Below are positions 1-5,701 of a DNA stretch of 5,706 nucleotides, in pieces. Positions within the stretch are counted from its first letter, which is position 1; every line of letters begins with the position of its first letter. Position numbers and translations under genes: made by a program. Origin of the DNA: Actinomycetes bacterium (GTDB lineage: Bacteria; Actinomycetota; Acidimicrobiia; Acidimicrobiales; Acidimicrobiaceae); NCBI GenBank assembly GCA_021823385.1, contig JAKAOC010000133.1, positions 932-6,637 on the forward strand, read 5' to 3'. A model generated the notes under the pieces. That model did not search any database, was not told the origin of the DNA, and saw only the letters and a program-made list of their open reading frames with translations.

Positions 1-1004
1 CCGTGGTGACCCTGGCCTCCCTCGTGCTGATCGCCTGGAGAGTCCCGCTGCTGCGCTCGGCCGGGATGCCCGCGCTGCTCGAACGTGACGGCGCCTACGT
101 CCTCAACAACCTTCTCTTCTCCGCCTTCGCCTTGGTGGTGCTGATCGGGACCACCTTTCCGCTGCTCGCCCAGGCGGTCACGGGCCAGGTGGTTTCCGTC
201 GGCCCGCCGTTCTTCAACAGCTTCACGGCCCCATTGGCGCTGGTAATGCTCTTCGGCATGACGGTGGCGCCCTATCTGGGGGTCCGGCGCACCGCGGGCG
301 CAGCCCTGGTCGACGCGCTTTTCGTGCCTGCTGTCATCGCCCTGATGGTGGTGCTGATAGCCGTCCTGGCGGGGTTGCGTGACAAGGGAGTGATCGGGGC
401 CTACGGTCTGGCCGCCTTCGCCCTGGCCGGTAACGGGAAGCAGATTATTCGCCGACTCAAGCGGGGAGGGGCCCGATCTCTCGGTTCGATGGGAGGCCTG
501 GTCGCGCACCTGGGCGTGGCCATCGTGGCGGTGGCGCTCGCCACCTCCACCGCCTTCGGCGCCCGGGGGGAGATCAAGCTCACACCATTCGGCACCGCCT
601 ACTTCCATGGGCACCGCTTCACCTACGACGGGGTGGCGACCAAGGTGACTCCCGCGCGGACCAGCCTGCTCGCATCGATAACCATCGACGGCAGCGGCCC
701 GTATCACCCCGCCATCTCCCAGTTCGGCACCAACACCCAGGTGGTGGGGACGCCGAGTGTCAAGGTCGGTCTGACGGAGGATGTCTTCGTGACTCTCGAC
801 TCCCCGCCCCAAACCGCCGCCGGCCCGGTGCTGATAGGCGTCGTGGTCGAACCGCTGGTCTCCTGGCTCTGGATCGGCGGTGCCGTGATGGGTCTGGGCG
901 GCGGGCTCGGCGTCGCCGCCGCGCTTCGCCGCCGGAGGGCTGCATCACGCACGCGGGATGCACTTGCCGAGCCCGAAGCGCTGGCGATCGAGGAGAACGC
1001 CTAG
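1..1004 (+). CDS. ccmF: Cytochrome c maturation protein CcmF, C-terminal half (5' end cut by window)
   Basis: CcmF is the integral membrane core of the System I heme lyase, which attaches heme to apocytochrome c outside the cytoplasmic membrane. The reading frame is open to the left edge, so the first in-frame GTG at position 3 is internal, not a start. About 333 residues remain of a family usually near 650. The WWD heme-handling domain and the first external histidine region must lie upstream. Family marks visible (counting from position 3): an NNLLF segment followed by IGTTFPLL (residues 35-55), VGPPFFN (66-72), and a membrane segment with AHLGVA around H169, which I equate with the conserved transmembrane heme b histidine of CcmF. 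Next come an external domain (about 190-275) and a last membrane helix with PLVSWLWIGGAVMGLGG (284-300), then a basic tail. The TAG stop abuts the next ATG, so the gene is coupled to the ccmG-like gene. Identification is secure; the exact paralogue (CcmF versus NrfE) is less so. Confidence 0.93.
   Translation, partial: VVTLASLVLIAWRVPLLRSAGMPALLERDGAYVLNNLLFSAFALVVLIGTTFPLLAQAVTGQVVSVGPPFFNSFTAPLALVMLFGMTVAPYLGVRRTAGAALVDALFVPAVIALMVVLIAVLAGLRDKGVIGAYGLAAFALAGNGKQIIRRLKRGGARSLGSMGGLVAHLGVAIVAVALATSTAFGARGEIKLTPFGTAYFHGHRFTYDGVATKVTPARTSLLASITIDGSGPYHPAISQFGTNTQVVGTPSVKVGLTEDVFVTLDSPPQTAAGPVLIGVVVEPLVSWLWIGGAVMGLGGGLGVAAALRRRRAASRTRDALAEPEALAIEENA
991..995 (+). promoter_or_regulatory. Ribosome binding site of the ccmG-like gene
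   Basis: AGGAG lies inside the last codons of ccmF, 9 nt before the ATG at 1005. It supports that start and gives the gene its own initiation signal despite the zero-gap junction. Confidence 0.7.
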
Positions 1005-1604
1005 ATGGCCGTGTCGGTCTCCAACGATGAGGTCGTTCCGCCGCCACCCCCCAAGCGCCGCCATGCCCTTCGATGGGTGCTCGGAGTGCTGGCGCTGGCC
1101 GTCGTCGGCTTCGCGGTTGCGGCTGCCAGCGTCCGTCCCAGCTCCCCCAACGCGGTCGCTCCCTCCCAGCTGGTGGGCAAAGAGTCGCCGGCGCTCACCG
1201 GGCATCTGTTGAGCGGCGGCTCCTACCGGCTCCATCCGGCCGGGAAATACATGCTGGTCAACTTCTTCGCCAGCTGGTGCACCCCTTGCCGGGCCGAGAC
1301 CGCGGCCTTCGAGCGCTTCCTTGCCGAGGCGCCCTCCCATCCCTGGGGATCCTCGGTGCACATCGTCGGGGTGACCGTCAACGACCGCACATCCTCGGCC
1401 CAGGCCTTCGTGCAGCAGCTGAAGGTGACCTGGCCGGTGGTCTTCGATGGCAGCGGAGTGGTGGGGCTCGCGTGGGGCGTCTCCAATCCCCCTCAAACCT
1501 TCCTGGTGGCGCCTAACGGCAAGGTGGTGACCCGCATCGTTGGCCAGGTCACCGCTCCCGGACTGGTCTCCCTGATGAATCTGGCATGGTCGACCTATGG
1601 CTAA
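1005..1604 (+). CDS. ccmG: Membrane-anchored thioredoxin-like protein, CcmG/DsbE (TlpA-type)
   Basis: Predicted thiol-disulfide oxidoreductase that keeps apocytochrome c or CcmH cysteines reduced outside the membrane. The 199-residue protein has a short proline-rich basic N-terminus (PPPPP then KRR, residues 12-19), one membrane anchor (about 22-42), and a thioredoxin fold. The active site is WCTPC at 91-95, preceded by the strand LVNFFAS. A cis-proline is expected at P163 in NPPQTFLV. Classical CcmG has a Pro-Glu-Thr-Phe sequence here; the glutamine makes it look more like TlpA/ResA, so the CcmG name rests largely on operon position between ccmF and ccmH. The start is chosen because ATG directly follows the ccmF TAG, with an AGGAG ribosome binding site at 991-995, 9 nt upstream. 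Its end overlaps the next gene by 8 bp. Expression is probably only as part of the ccm operon. Confidence 0.9.
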   Translation: MAVSVSNDEVVPPPPPKRRHALRWVLGVLALAVVGFAVAAASVRPSSPNAVAPSQLVGKESPALTGHLLSGGSYRLHPAGKYMLVNFFASWCTPCRAETAAFERFLAEAPSHPWGSSVHIVGVTVNDRTSSAQAFVQQLKVTWPVVFDGSGVVGLAWGVSNPPQTFLVAPNGKVVTRIVGQVTAPGLVSLMNLAWSTYG

Positions 1605-2706
1605 GCTCCTCGGGACGGAGACGACCGATTCCACCAGTTCAGAGGTTCCCGCGCGGCCACGCCGGAGGCGGGCCCTGGGGATGATGAGGGCGAAGCTCGC
1701 AGTGCTGGCGTTGCTGGCTGTGGCCAGCTTCGGCGTCTATCTGGGGGTCAGCCCGAGCCGGACCACCGAGGCCCAGCGCATCAGCTACCTGGAGACCATC
1801 GTCAAGTGCCCCACCTGCATCTCGGTCTCCACCAAGGACGCCAACACGGCATCCGCTTTCGCGCTGCGCACCTTCATCACCCAGATGGTTCACCAGGGCG
1901 CGAGCAACTCACAGATAATCGACCAGCTGTTGGCCACCTATGGCCCTTCGGTGCTGCTGGTGCCACCGAGCTCGAGCGGCGGCACCGCGCTTGCAGGGGC
2001 GGGCATCGCCCTGGTGCTGGGAATTCCCCTGGGGGGCCTTCTCTATTACCGCCGCCGGGGACTCAAACCGGTTCCCGAGCCGCCCGAAGGCGCAACCTCC
2101 AACGCGGGCGGCGAGCCGCTCACCGGCGGCGCTAATAGGCCCGCCTCGGAGCGGGCGCCGGGACGGATCCGCACCGCCCTGGGTTCGGCCAGCCTCGCCC
2201 AAAAGGTGGTCGGGGCGGTGGGTGTGGCGCTCATCCTCTCCGGAGGCGGCCTTCTGGCCTACGGCGTCCTAGCCAAACCCTCCAACACACTCTCACCCAG
2301 CCAGATCGTATTACGGCTAAAGACAGGTGAGCAGCTGGCCACGGTGGGCTCCGATACGCAGGCCCTGCAGCTCTTCTCCACCGTCCTGGCCGCGGACCCG
2401 CGCCAGCCCGAGGCGCTGGCCTGGAACGGGTGGCTGCTCAGGCAGGCGGGGCGCAAGGATCACTCCAAGGCGCTCCTGGCGGCCGGCATAGCCCAGCTGC
2501 GCCAGTCGGTGGCCATCCAGCCCGCCTATCTCTACGGCAGGCTCTTTTACGGGATCTCCCTTTACCAGGACAGCCACGATGCCAAGGGTGCCGTGCAGCA
2601 GTTCCGCGCCTATCTCTCCCTATCGCCGCCCAAGAGCCTCACCAACCAGGTGAAGCCGACTATCGACGGCGCCTTTGCCGCCGCCAAGCTGCCCGCTCCG
2701 CTGTAG
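1597..2706 (+). CDS. ccmH: Cytochrome c maturation protein CcmH fused to a CcmI-like TPR domain
   Basis: Predicted subunit of the cytochrome c heme lyase complex: a thiol-reactive CcmH domain plus an apocytochrome-binding TPR domain, 369 residues, close to the two-domain CcmH of E. coli (about 350). Order of parts: charged N-terminus with an RPRRRR patch (20-25); membrane anchor (about 33-51); CcmH domain with CPTC (C71, C74), then a helical segment with ALRTFI and ending in the family pattern LLATYGPSVLLVPP (111-124). Next are membrane helix 2 (about 129-150), a Gly/Pro-rich cytoplasmic linker (about 155-195), membrane helix 3 (about 203-225), and TPR-like helices (about 238-360) with ALQLFSTVLAADPRQPEALAWNG. 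The usual motif is RCxxCQ with serine/asparagine following; here it is KCPTCIS, a divergent form. The ATG overlaps the previous stop by 8 bp, implying translational coupling; no good ribosome binding site is seen. The ATG pair at residues 29-30 is a possible later start that would still leave the anchor. Confidence 0.88.
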   Translation: MAKLLGTETTDSTSSEVPARPRRRRALGMMRAKLAVLALLAVASFGVYLGVSPSRTTEAQRISYLETIVKCPTCISVSTKDANTASAFALRTFITQMVHQGASNSQIIDQLLATYGPSVLLVPPSSSGGTALAGAGIALVLGIPLGGLLYYRRRGLKPVPEPPEGATSNAGGEPLTGGANRPASERAPGRIRTALGSASLAQKVVGAVGVALILSGGGLLAYGVLAKPSNTLSPSQIVLRLKTGEQLATVGSDTQALQLFSTVLAADPRQPEALAWNGWLLRQAGRKDHSKALLAAGIAQLRQSVAIQPAYLYGRLFYGISLYQDSHDAKGAVQQFRAYLSLSPPKSLTNQVKPTIDGAFAAAKLPAPL

Positions 2707-2719
2707 GCGGGCTCAGCTT
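2686..2719. terminator. Candidate bidirectional hairpin terminator between convergent genes
   Basis: A long inverted repeat spans the last codons of the ccmH fusion and the end of the cyclase gene. Arm AAGCTG-CCCGC (2686-2696) pairs with GCGGG (2707-2711) and CAGCTT (2714-2719), giving 11 base pairs, a 10-nt loop that holds the TAG stop, and a 2-nt bulge (CT, 2712-2713). The intergenic gap is only 6 bp. There is no clear T-run on either side, so it is not a textbook Rho-independent terminator. It could still act as a bidirectional stop or a 3'-end stabiliser for both transcripts. Confidence 0.5.
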
Positions 2720-4128
2720 CCCGTCAACGCCGCGCTATGCATGGTGAGGCGGTCGCGGCCAAGGTGCTTGGACTCATATAGAGCCTCGTCGGCGGCTGCC
2801 ATCAGCTCCTCGGGCGTCTCGTCGCCGGCGCCCGAATACGAGACCCCGCCCAGGCTGACGGTCACCGAAACCTCTCCTTGGCTGATCAGGACGGTGGAGC
2901 ACCCGACGGCTTTGTGGACCGCCTCCCCGATGGCGCGCGCGTCCTTGTCCGCGGCTCCGGGCAGCACCACCAGGAACTCCTCGCCGCCTGTACGGATCAG
3001 GACGTCGCCGGTGCGTATCACGGAGCGGGCCGCGCCGGCCACCGCGCGCAGCACCCGGTCGCCGGCCAGGTGGCCAAAGCTGTCGTTGACCCGCTTGAAG
3101 TGGTCGATGTCGAAAGAGAGAATTCCCAGCGCGGTGACGGTGCGCCGAGAGCGTGAGAGCTCCTCGGCCAGGCGGTTGATGCCGAAGCGCCGGTTGTAGG
3201 CGTCGGTGAGAGGGTCGATGGCGGCGAGGCGCTGGAAGCGCTCATGGGTGAGGGCATTGTTGAGTGCCACCGCGGTGGGGGCCTGGAACGCCTCCAGCAG
3301 TCGGAAGGCGCTCTCGTCGAGCCTTTCGGCAGAGGCGAGCAGCACTGCGCCCAAGAGCGTGTTACCGAGCCAGATGGGCACTATCGCCACCTGGCGCGGG
3401 CGGAATGAGACCACCGCCGCCTCGATGGCGAGGTCCTCGGGGACCTCGATGGTCCGCACCAGTCGAGAGCGCTGAGCCTGGGTGACAAGCGCCGAGAGCG
3501 CGATACCGGAGCACACCACGTTGCGTGACTCGGCCACCGCCAGCTCGCCCTCCTTGGTGACCAGAACGCAGCCTCCGGTGGCGCCGGTGTGGGCGAGGTA
3601 CTGGTCCAAGGCTGCTTCCACCAGGCCCGCCAGCTCCAGGCGCTCGCTGAGCGCGTGGGTTACGGCCGCGGTGGAGCGCTCCAGCCGCTGGGTCTCCTCG
3701 AGCGCGGAGAGAAGCGAGTTGAAAGACGCGGCGACCTCGCCCAATTCGTCATCGGAGGTCACCGCGAGCTGGCAGGCTTCCGCCGAGCAGCCGGACCAAT
3801 CGCCGGTCCTGCTCGCCTTGAGCAGCGACTGGCCAACATAGCGCATGCGCATGGAGATGTTTGAGATCCGCGCCCCCACGACGTAGCGGGCCAGCGCGAA
3901 ATTGACGATGCCGACCACCACCCCGGAGGTGATGGAGGTGGCGTAGAACTCCAGGCTGAAGGCCAGCTTCGCCGGGGTGCCCACCAGCACGGCCATGAAA
4001 GGGAAAGCCACTCCGACGACGATGCCGAATCCCCCCATCCATATGGCGAGGTCGAGGAACGCCTTGGAGGTAAGGTGTAGCTCCCGGCGAGGCGCCGGAA
4101 GGACATCGGTGGGTGTTACGACACTCAT
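2713..4128 (-). CDS. Membrane-bound diguanylate cyclase: 2 TM, HAMP, GAF, GGDEF
   Basis: Predicted enzyme making cyclic di-GMP from two GTP, working at the inner face of the membrane. The 471 residues contain two membrane helices (about 24-50 and 62-86) with almost no external loop. A HAMP-like linker follows (about 86-145, with DDELGEVAASFNSLL at 126-140), then a GAF-like sensor region (about 160-290), then a GGDEF domain (about 305-465) starting DPLTDAYNRR. The catalytic signature is intact as GGEEF (381-385), with metal-binding D340 in FDIDHFK. The product-inhibition I-site RTGD (R372, D375) sits five residues before GGEEF, so an active, feedback-inhibited cyclase is expected. Between the two halves of the HAMP are C114 and C119 in a WSGC-x4-C pattern, a candidate redox or metal site. 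GAF residue C187 is also present. The ATG start at 4128 has no convincing ribosome binding site. The gene is divergent from the molybdoprotein and convergent on the ccm operon, so a functional link to either is unproven. The signal sensed is unknown. Confidence 0.93.
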   Translation of the reverse strand: MSVVTPTDVLPAPRRELHLTSKAFLDLAIWMGGFGIVVGVAFPFMAVLVGTPAKLAFSLEFYATSITSGVVVGIVNFALARYVVGARISNISMRMRYVGQSLLKASRTGDWSGCSAEACQLAVTSDDELGEVAASFNSLLSALEETQRLERSTAAVTHALSERLELAGLVEAALDQYLAHTGATGGCVLVTKEGELAVAESRNVVCSGIALSALVTQAQRSRLVRTIEVPEDLAIEAAVVSFRPRQVAIVPIWLGNTLLGAVLLASAERLDESAFRLLEAFQAPTAVALNNALTHERFQRLAAIDPLTDAYNRRFGINRLAEELSRSRRTVTALGILSFDIDHFKRVNDSFGHLAGDRVLRAVAGAARSVIRTGDVLIRTGGEEFLVVLPGAADKDARAIGEAVHKAVGCSTVLISQGEVSVTVSLGGVSYSGAGDETPEELMAAADEALYESKHLGRDRLTMHSAALTGS

Positions 4129-4192
4129 GACAGGATGTGTCGGAATACTGGGGCCGGTGCTTGATCATTTTCGACCTTTGGGCGCGGAATAA
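4129..4192. promoter_or_regulatory. 64-bp divergent intergenic region, presumed promoters for both flanking genes
   Basis: The cyclase gene (minus) and the molybdoprotein gene (plus) start back to back, so promoters for both should lie here or slightly inside the genes. On the plus strand TTGATC (4161-4166) could be a -35 element and contains the palindrome TGATCA (4162-4167). A matching -10 is not clear; the only AT-rich tract is GAATAAAT (4187-4194), about 20 bp downstream. If that tract is the -10, transcription would begin after 4193 and translation would have to use the in-frame GTG at 4220. No clear minus-strand promoter is visible. Confidence 0.3.
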
Positions 4193-4840
4193 ATGCCCCG
4201 GGTGCTTGGCTGTAAAGGCGTGAGCTTCTTCGAACGCAATCGCAAAGAATTGGCGAAGCGAGGCATCGATCCGGATCGGCTCCCCCCGGGCCAGTACTCC
4301 ACGGAGCGGTTCCCGATCCTGCACGCCGGAAGCGTGCCTGACTACCGAAACCTGGACGACTGGGACTTCGAGGTCTTAGGCGAGGTCGAACGGCCCTTCA
4401 CCCTCAGCTGGAACCAGCTGATGGAGATCGAGCCGGTCGAGGTGACGACCGACATCCATTGCGTGACCAAGTGGTCGAAGTTCGACACGGTCTGGCGGGG
4501 GATTCCGTTGGCCACCATCGCGGAGCTTGCGGGAGTGAGGGATTCCGCCACCCACCTGATGCTCCACTCCGAGTACGGCTTCACCGCCAATGTCCCCTTG
4601 GCCGACGCTTTAGGCGAGGGCAAGGTCGCGCTTCTGGCCTTCGAATTCGACGGCAAGCCGCTCGAGCCCGAGCACGGCTACCCGCTGCGCTTCTTCCTTC
4701 CCCACCTGTACTTCTGGAAGTCGGCCAAGTGGCTGCGCAAGGTGGAGTTCATGAAAGCCGACAAACCCGGCTTCTGGGAGCGCAACGGGTACCACATGTA
4801 CGGCGATCCCTGGCGCGAGCAGCGCTACTGGGGCGACTGA
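4193..4840 (+). CDS. Sulfite-oxidase-like molybdopterin-binding oxidoreductase (soluble, small)
   Basis: Predicted molybdenum-cofactor enzyme of the sulfite oxidase / YedY (MsrP) fold family. Substrate unknown. The 215 residues are essentially one molybdopterin-binding domain. The N-terminus carries FFERNRKELAKRGIDPDRLPPGQY, a leader typical of the short soluble family members. The molybdenum-ligating cysteine is C90 in DIHCVTKWSKFDTVWRG. The C-terminal cofactor region reads HGYPLRFFLPHLYFWKSAKW (161-180), followed by the family ending GYHMYGDPWREQRYW. There is no twin-arginine signal peptide, membrane segment, heme domain or dimerisation domain, so it should be cytosolic and need a separate electron partner, none of which is encoded here. 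The start is uncertain: ATG 4193 gives residues MPRVLGCKG with a poor ribosome binding site. GTG at 4220 (residue 10) would begin at VSFFERN, where I expect homologues to start, but its AAAGG is only 1 nt away. The last 16 bp overlap the convergent TetR gene. Confidence 0.9.
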   Translation: MPRVLGCKGVSFFERNRKELAKRGIDPDRLPPGQYSTERFPILHAGSVPDYRNLDDWDFEVLGEVERPFTLSWNQLMEIEPVEVTTDIHCVTKWSKFDTVWRGIPLATIAELAGVRDSATHLMLHSEYGFTANVPLADALGEGKVALLAFEFDGKPLEPEHGYPLRFFLPHLYFWKSAKWLRKVEFMKADKPGFWERNGYHMYGDPWREQRYWGD

Positions 4841-5484
4841 GCCGTCTCCACGGTCAGGCCGGCGCCGGGCGCGGGAGCAACGGTGAGCGGCTCATCTGTG
4901 CGGAGCAGGGCGAATGCCATATCCTCGAAGGCGAGAACGATCTGCTCGAGGGACATGGGGCCGTTCGCGCGGTACCAGTGCGTGGCGCCGTTGCACATCT
5001 CCAAGAGTGCCAGCCGTGTCAGCGAGACATTCTTGACCAGGAAGATGCCCCTGAGGCATCCTTCCGTGATGGCATCGGCCCAAAGCTGCTCGTAGGCGTC
5101 GCGCAAGGCGATCACCGACTCGCGATCCTCGTCATCGAGCCACTGGAACTCGTTGTCGATTACGCGCGCCCTTTCCGGGTTGCCCGCCGCGAAGTTCAGA
5201 TGCACCTTGAGCAGTCCTCGGATCTGCTCGCGGGGGTCAGTGGAGGCCGCCACGGCCTCCTCCCCGGAAGCTAGAAGCTCGCCCAGGCCTACCCGCATCA
5301 CCCTGAGCAGCAGTTCGTCCTTGGTCTGGGCGTAGTAGTAGAGCGAGGCGGTGGTGAGGCCGACCTTGTCGGCGATCTGGCGGATGCCCGTAGCCGCGTA
5401 CCCGCGCGTGGCGAACAGCGAGATGGCGGCATCGAGGATTCGCTGCTCTGAATTCTCCCTCTTGCGTGTAGGGGCGCGCTCCAC
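4825..5484 (-). CDS. TetR/AcrR-family transcriptional regulator
   Basis: Predicted dimeric DNA-binding repressor, 219 residues. The N-terminal helix-turn-helix domain covers about residues 13-60, with RILDAAISLFATRGYAATG (15-33), IRQIADKVGLTTASLYYY (34-51) and the closing TKDELL (54-59). The ligand-binding half (about 65-195) contains NEFQWLDDEDRESVIALRDAYEQLW (111-135) and THWYRANGPMSLEQI (168-182). From memory this resembles the KstR2-like and fatty-acid-type TetR group that responds to acyl-CoA esters; that is a suggestion, not a motif proof. A low-complexity tail follows (about 197-219). The start codon is GTG (complement of 5482-5484); a TAG four codons upstream in frame (5494-5496) rules out any longer form beyond that point. 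No good ribosome binding site is seen. The gene is divergent from a truncated gene at the right edge, with palindromes in between, suggesting control of that gene and of itself. Its 3' end overlaps the molybdoprotein gene tail to tail. Confidence 0.93.
   Translation of the reverse strand: MERAPTRKRENSEQRILDAAISLFATRGYAATGIRQIADKVGLTTASLYYYAQTKDELLLRVMRVGLGELLASGEEAVAASTDPREQIRGLLKVHLNFAAGNPERARVIDNEFQWLDDEDRESVIALRDAYEQLWADAITEGCLRGIFLVKNVSLTRLALLEMCNGATHWYRANGPMSLEQIVLAFEDMAFALLRTDEPLTVAPAPGAGLTVETAQSPQ
4837..4857. terminator. Weak hairpin at the overlapping 3' ends
   Basis: CTGA (4837-4840) and CCG (4842-4844) pair with CGG (4851-4853) and TCAG (4854-4857), with one bulged G and a 6-nt loop. 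It begins at the stop codon of the molybdoprotein, inside the last codons of the opposing regulator gene. It is short and has no T-run, so termination here is only a possibility. Confidence 0.25.
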
Positions 5485-5502
5485 GAGACCAGGCTAGCCA
5501 AG

Positions 5503-5521
5503 CGCGCAATTTACGTGCGCG
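5503..5521. repeat. Inverted repeat over the putative regulator promoter
   Basis: Perfect 6-bp arms CGCGCA (5503-5508) and TGCGCG (5516-5521) flank a 7-bp centre. The minus-strand TAAATT (5508-5513), a fit to the actinobacterial -10 pattern TAnnnT, lies inside. This would put transcription start about 16 nt before the regulator GTG, and makes the repeat a candidate autoregulatory operator. No good -35 is seen, so the promoter call is weak. Confidence 0.4.
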
Positions 5522-5614
5522 GCTGCTGCTGACTTATGGAGGCGGGCCTATTCATCTGGTCCGGGTGATACCAGGCGGCGAAGAAATACCTGCTACCAAT
5601 GCCTTAGGAAGGGA

Positions 5615-5626
5615 CTTTTGCAAAAG
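5615..5626. repeat. Perfect 12-bp palindrome, candidate operator
   Basis: CTTTTGCAAAAG is perfectly self-complementary, and lies 2 bp before the putative -35 element at 5629-5634. Flanking AAGG (5609-5612) and CCTT (5627-5630) extend the symmetry with a 2-nt bulge on one side. The length and AT-rich arms suit a TetR or similar dimeric regulator site. Confidence 0.45.
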
Positions 5627-5628
5627 CC

Positions 5629-5657
5629 TTGATTACTGATCGATCGATCGATAAGCT
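5629..5657 (+). promoter_or_regulatory. Candidate promoter of the divergent right-edge gene
   Basis: TTGATT (5629-5634) is a 4/6 match to the -35 consensus. A 17-bp spacer leads to TAAGCT (5652-5657), which fits the TAnnnT -10 pattern. GATAAG at 5650-5655 with a 15-bp spacer is an alternative -10. The expected start site is near 5664, about 38 nt before the ATG at 5702, leaving room for the strong ribosome binding site. Confidence 0.45.
5638..5652. repeat. GATC tandem repeat forming a 14-bp palindrome inside the promoter spacer
   Basis: GATC is repeated three times and followed by GAT. The stretch 5639-5652 is perfectly self-complementary. It fills most of the spacer between the putative -35 and -10 boxes and touches the -10, the position where a bound repressor would block polymerase. 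It is the best-placed candidate operator for the neighbouring TetR protein. Confidence 0.45.
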
Positions 5658-5689
5658 ACGGGCGTCGCGATGGGGGGCCATCGGACATC

Positions 5690-5696
5690 GGAGGGG
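5690..5696 (+). promoter_or_regulatory. Strong ribosome binding site for the right-edge gene
   Basis: GGAGGGG lies 5 nt before the ATG at 5702. It is the best ribosome binding site in the window, and is the main evidence that a plus-strand gene starts here. Confidence 0.55.
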
Positions 5697-5701
5697 ATGA
5701 G

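Noticed and set aside
945..1634. Minus-strand open frame (229 codons) antisense to the ccmG-like gene
   Set aside because: Composition is His/Gly/Arg-rich and low in hydrophobic core, and it lies wholly opposite a gene with a clear WCTPC thioredoxin domain.
2675..3199. Plus-strand open frame (174 codons) antisense to the GGDEF domain
   Set aside because: Ser/Arg/Thr-rich shadow of the cyclase gene, with no independent start signal or motif.
3749..4324. Minus-strand open frame (191 codons) across the divergent intergenic region
   Set aside because: It is a frame-shifted shadow of the cyclase N-terminus extended over the molybdoprotein start; no recognisable domain.
4459..5274. Long plus-strand open frame (271 codons) through the molybdoprotein end and antisense to the TetR gene
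   Set aside because: It covers two well-recognised genes in other frames, is rich in Arg/Gly/Ala as expected for shadow frames in GC-rich DNA, and shows no family motif.
5556..5574. Inverted repeat CTGGT / ACCAG with a 9-bp centre
   Set aside because: Five-bp arms are expected by chance at this scale, and it does not coincide with a promoter element.
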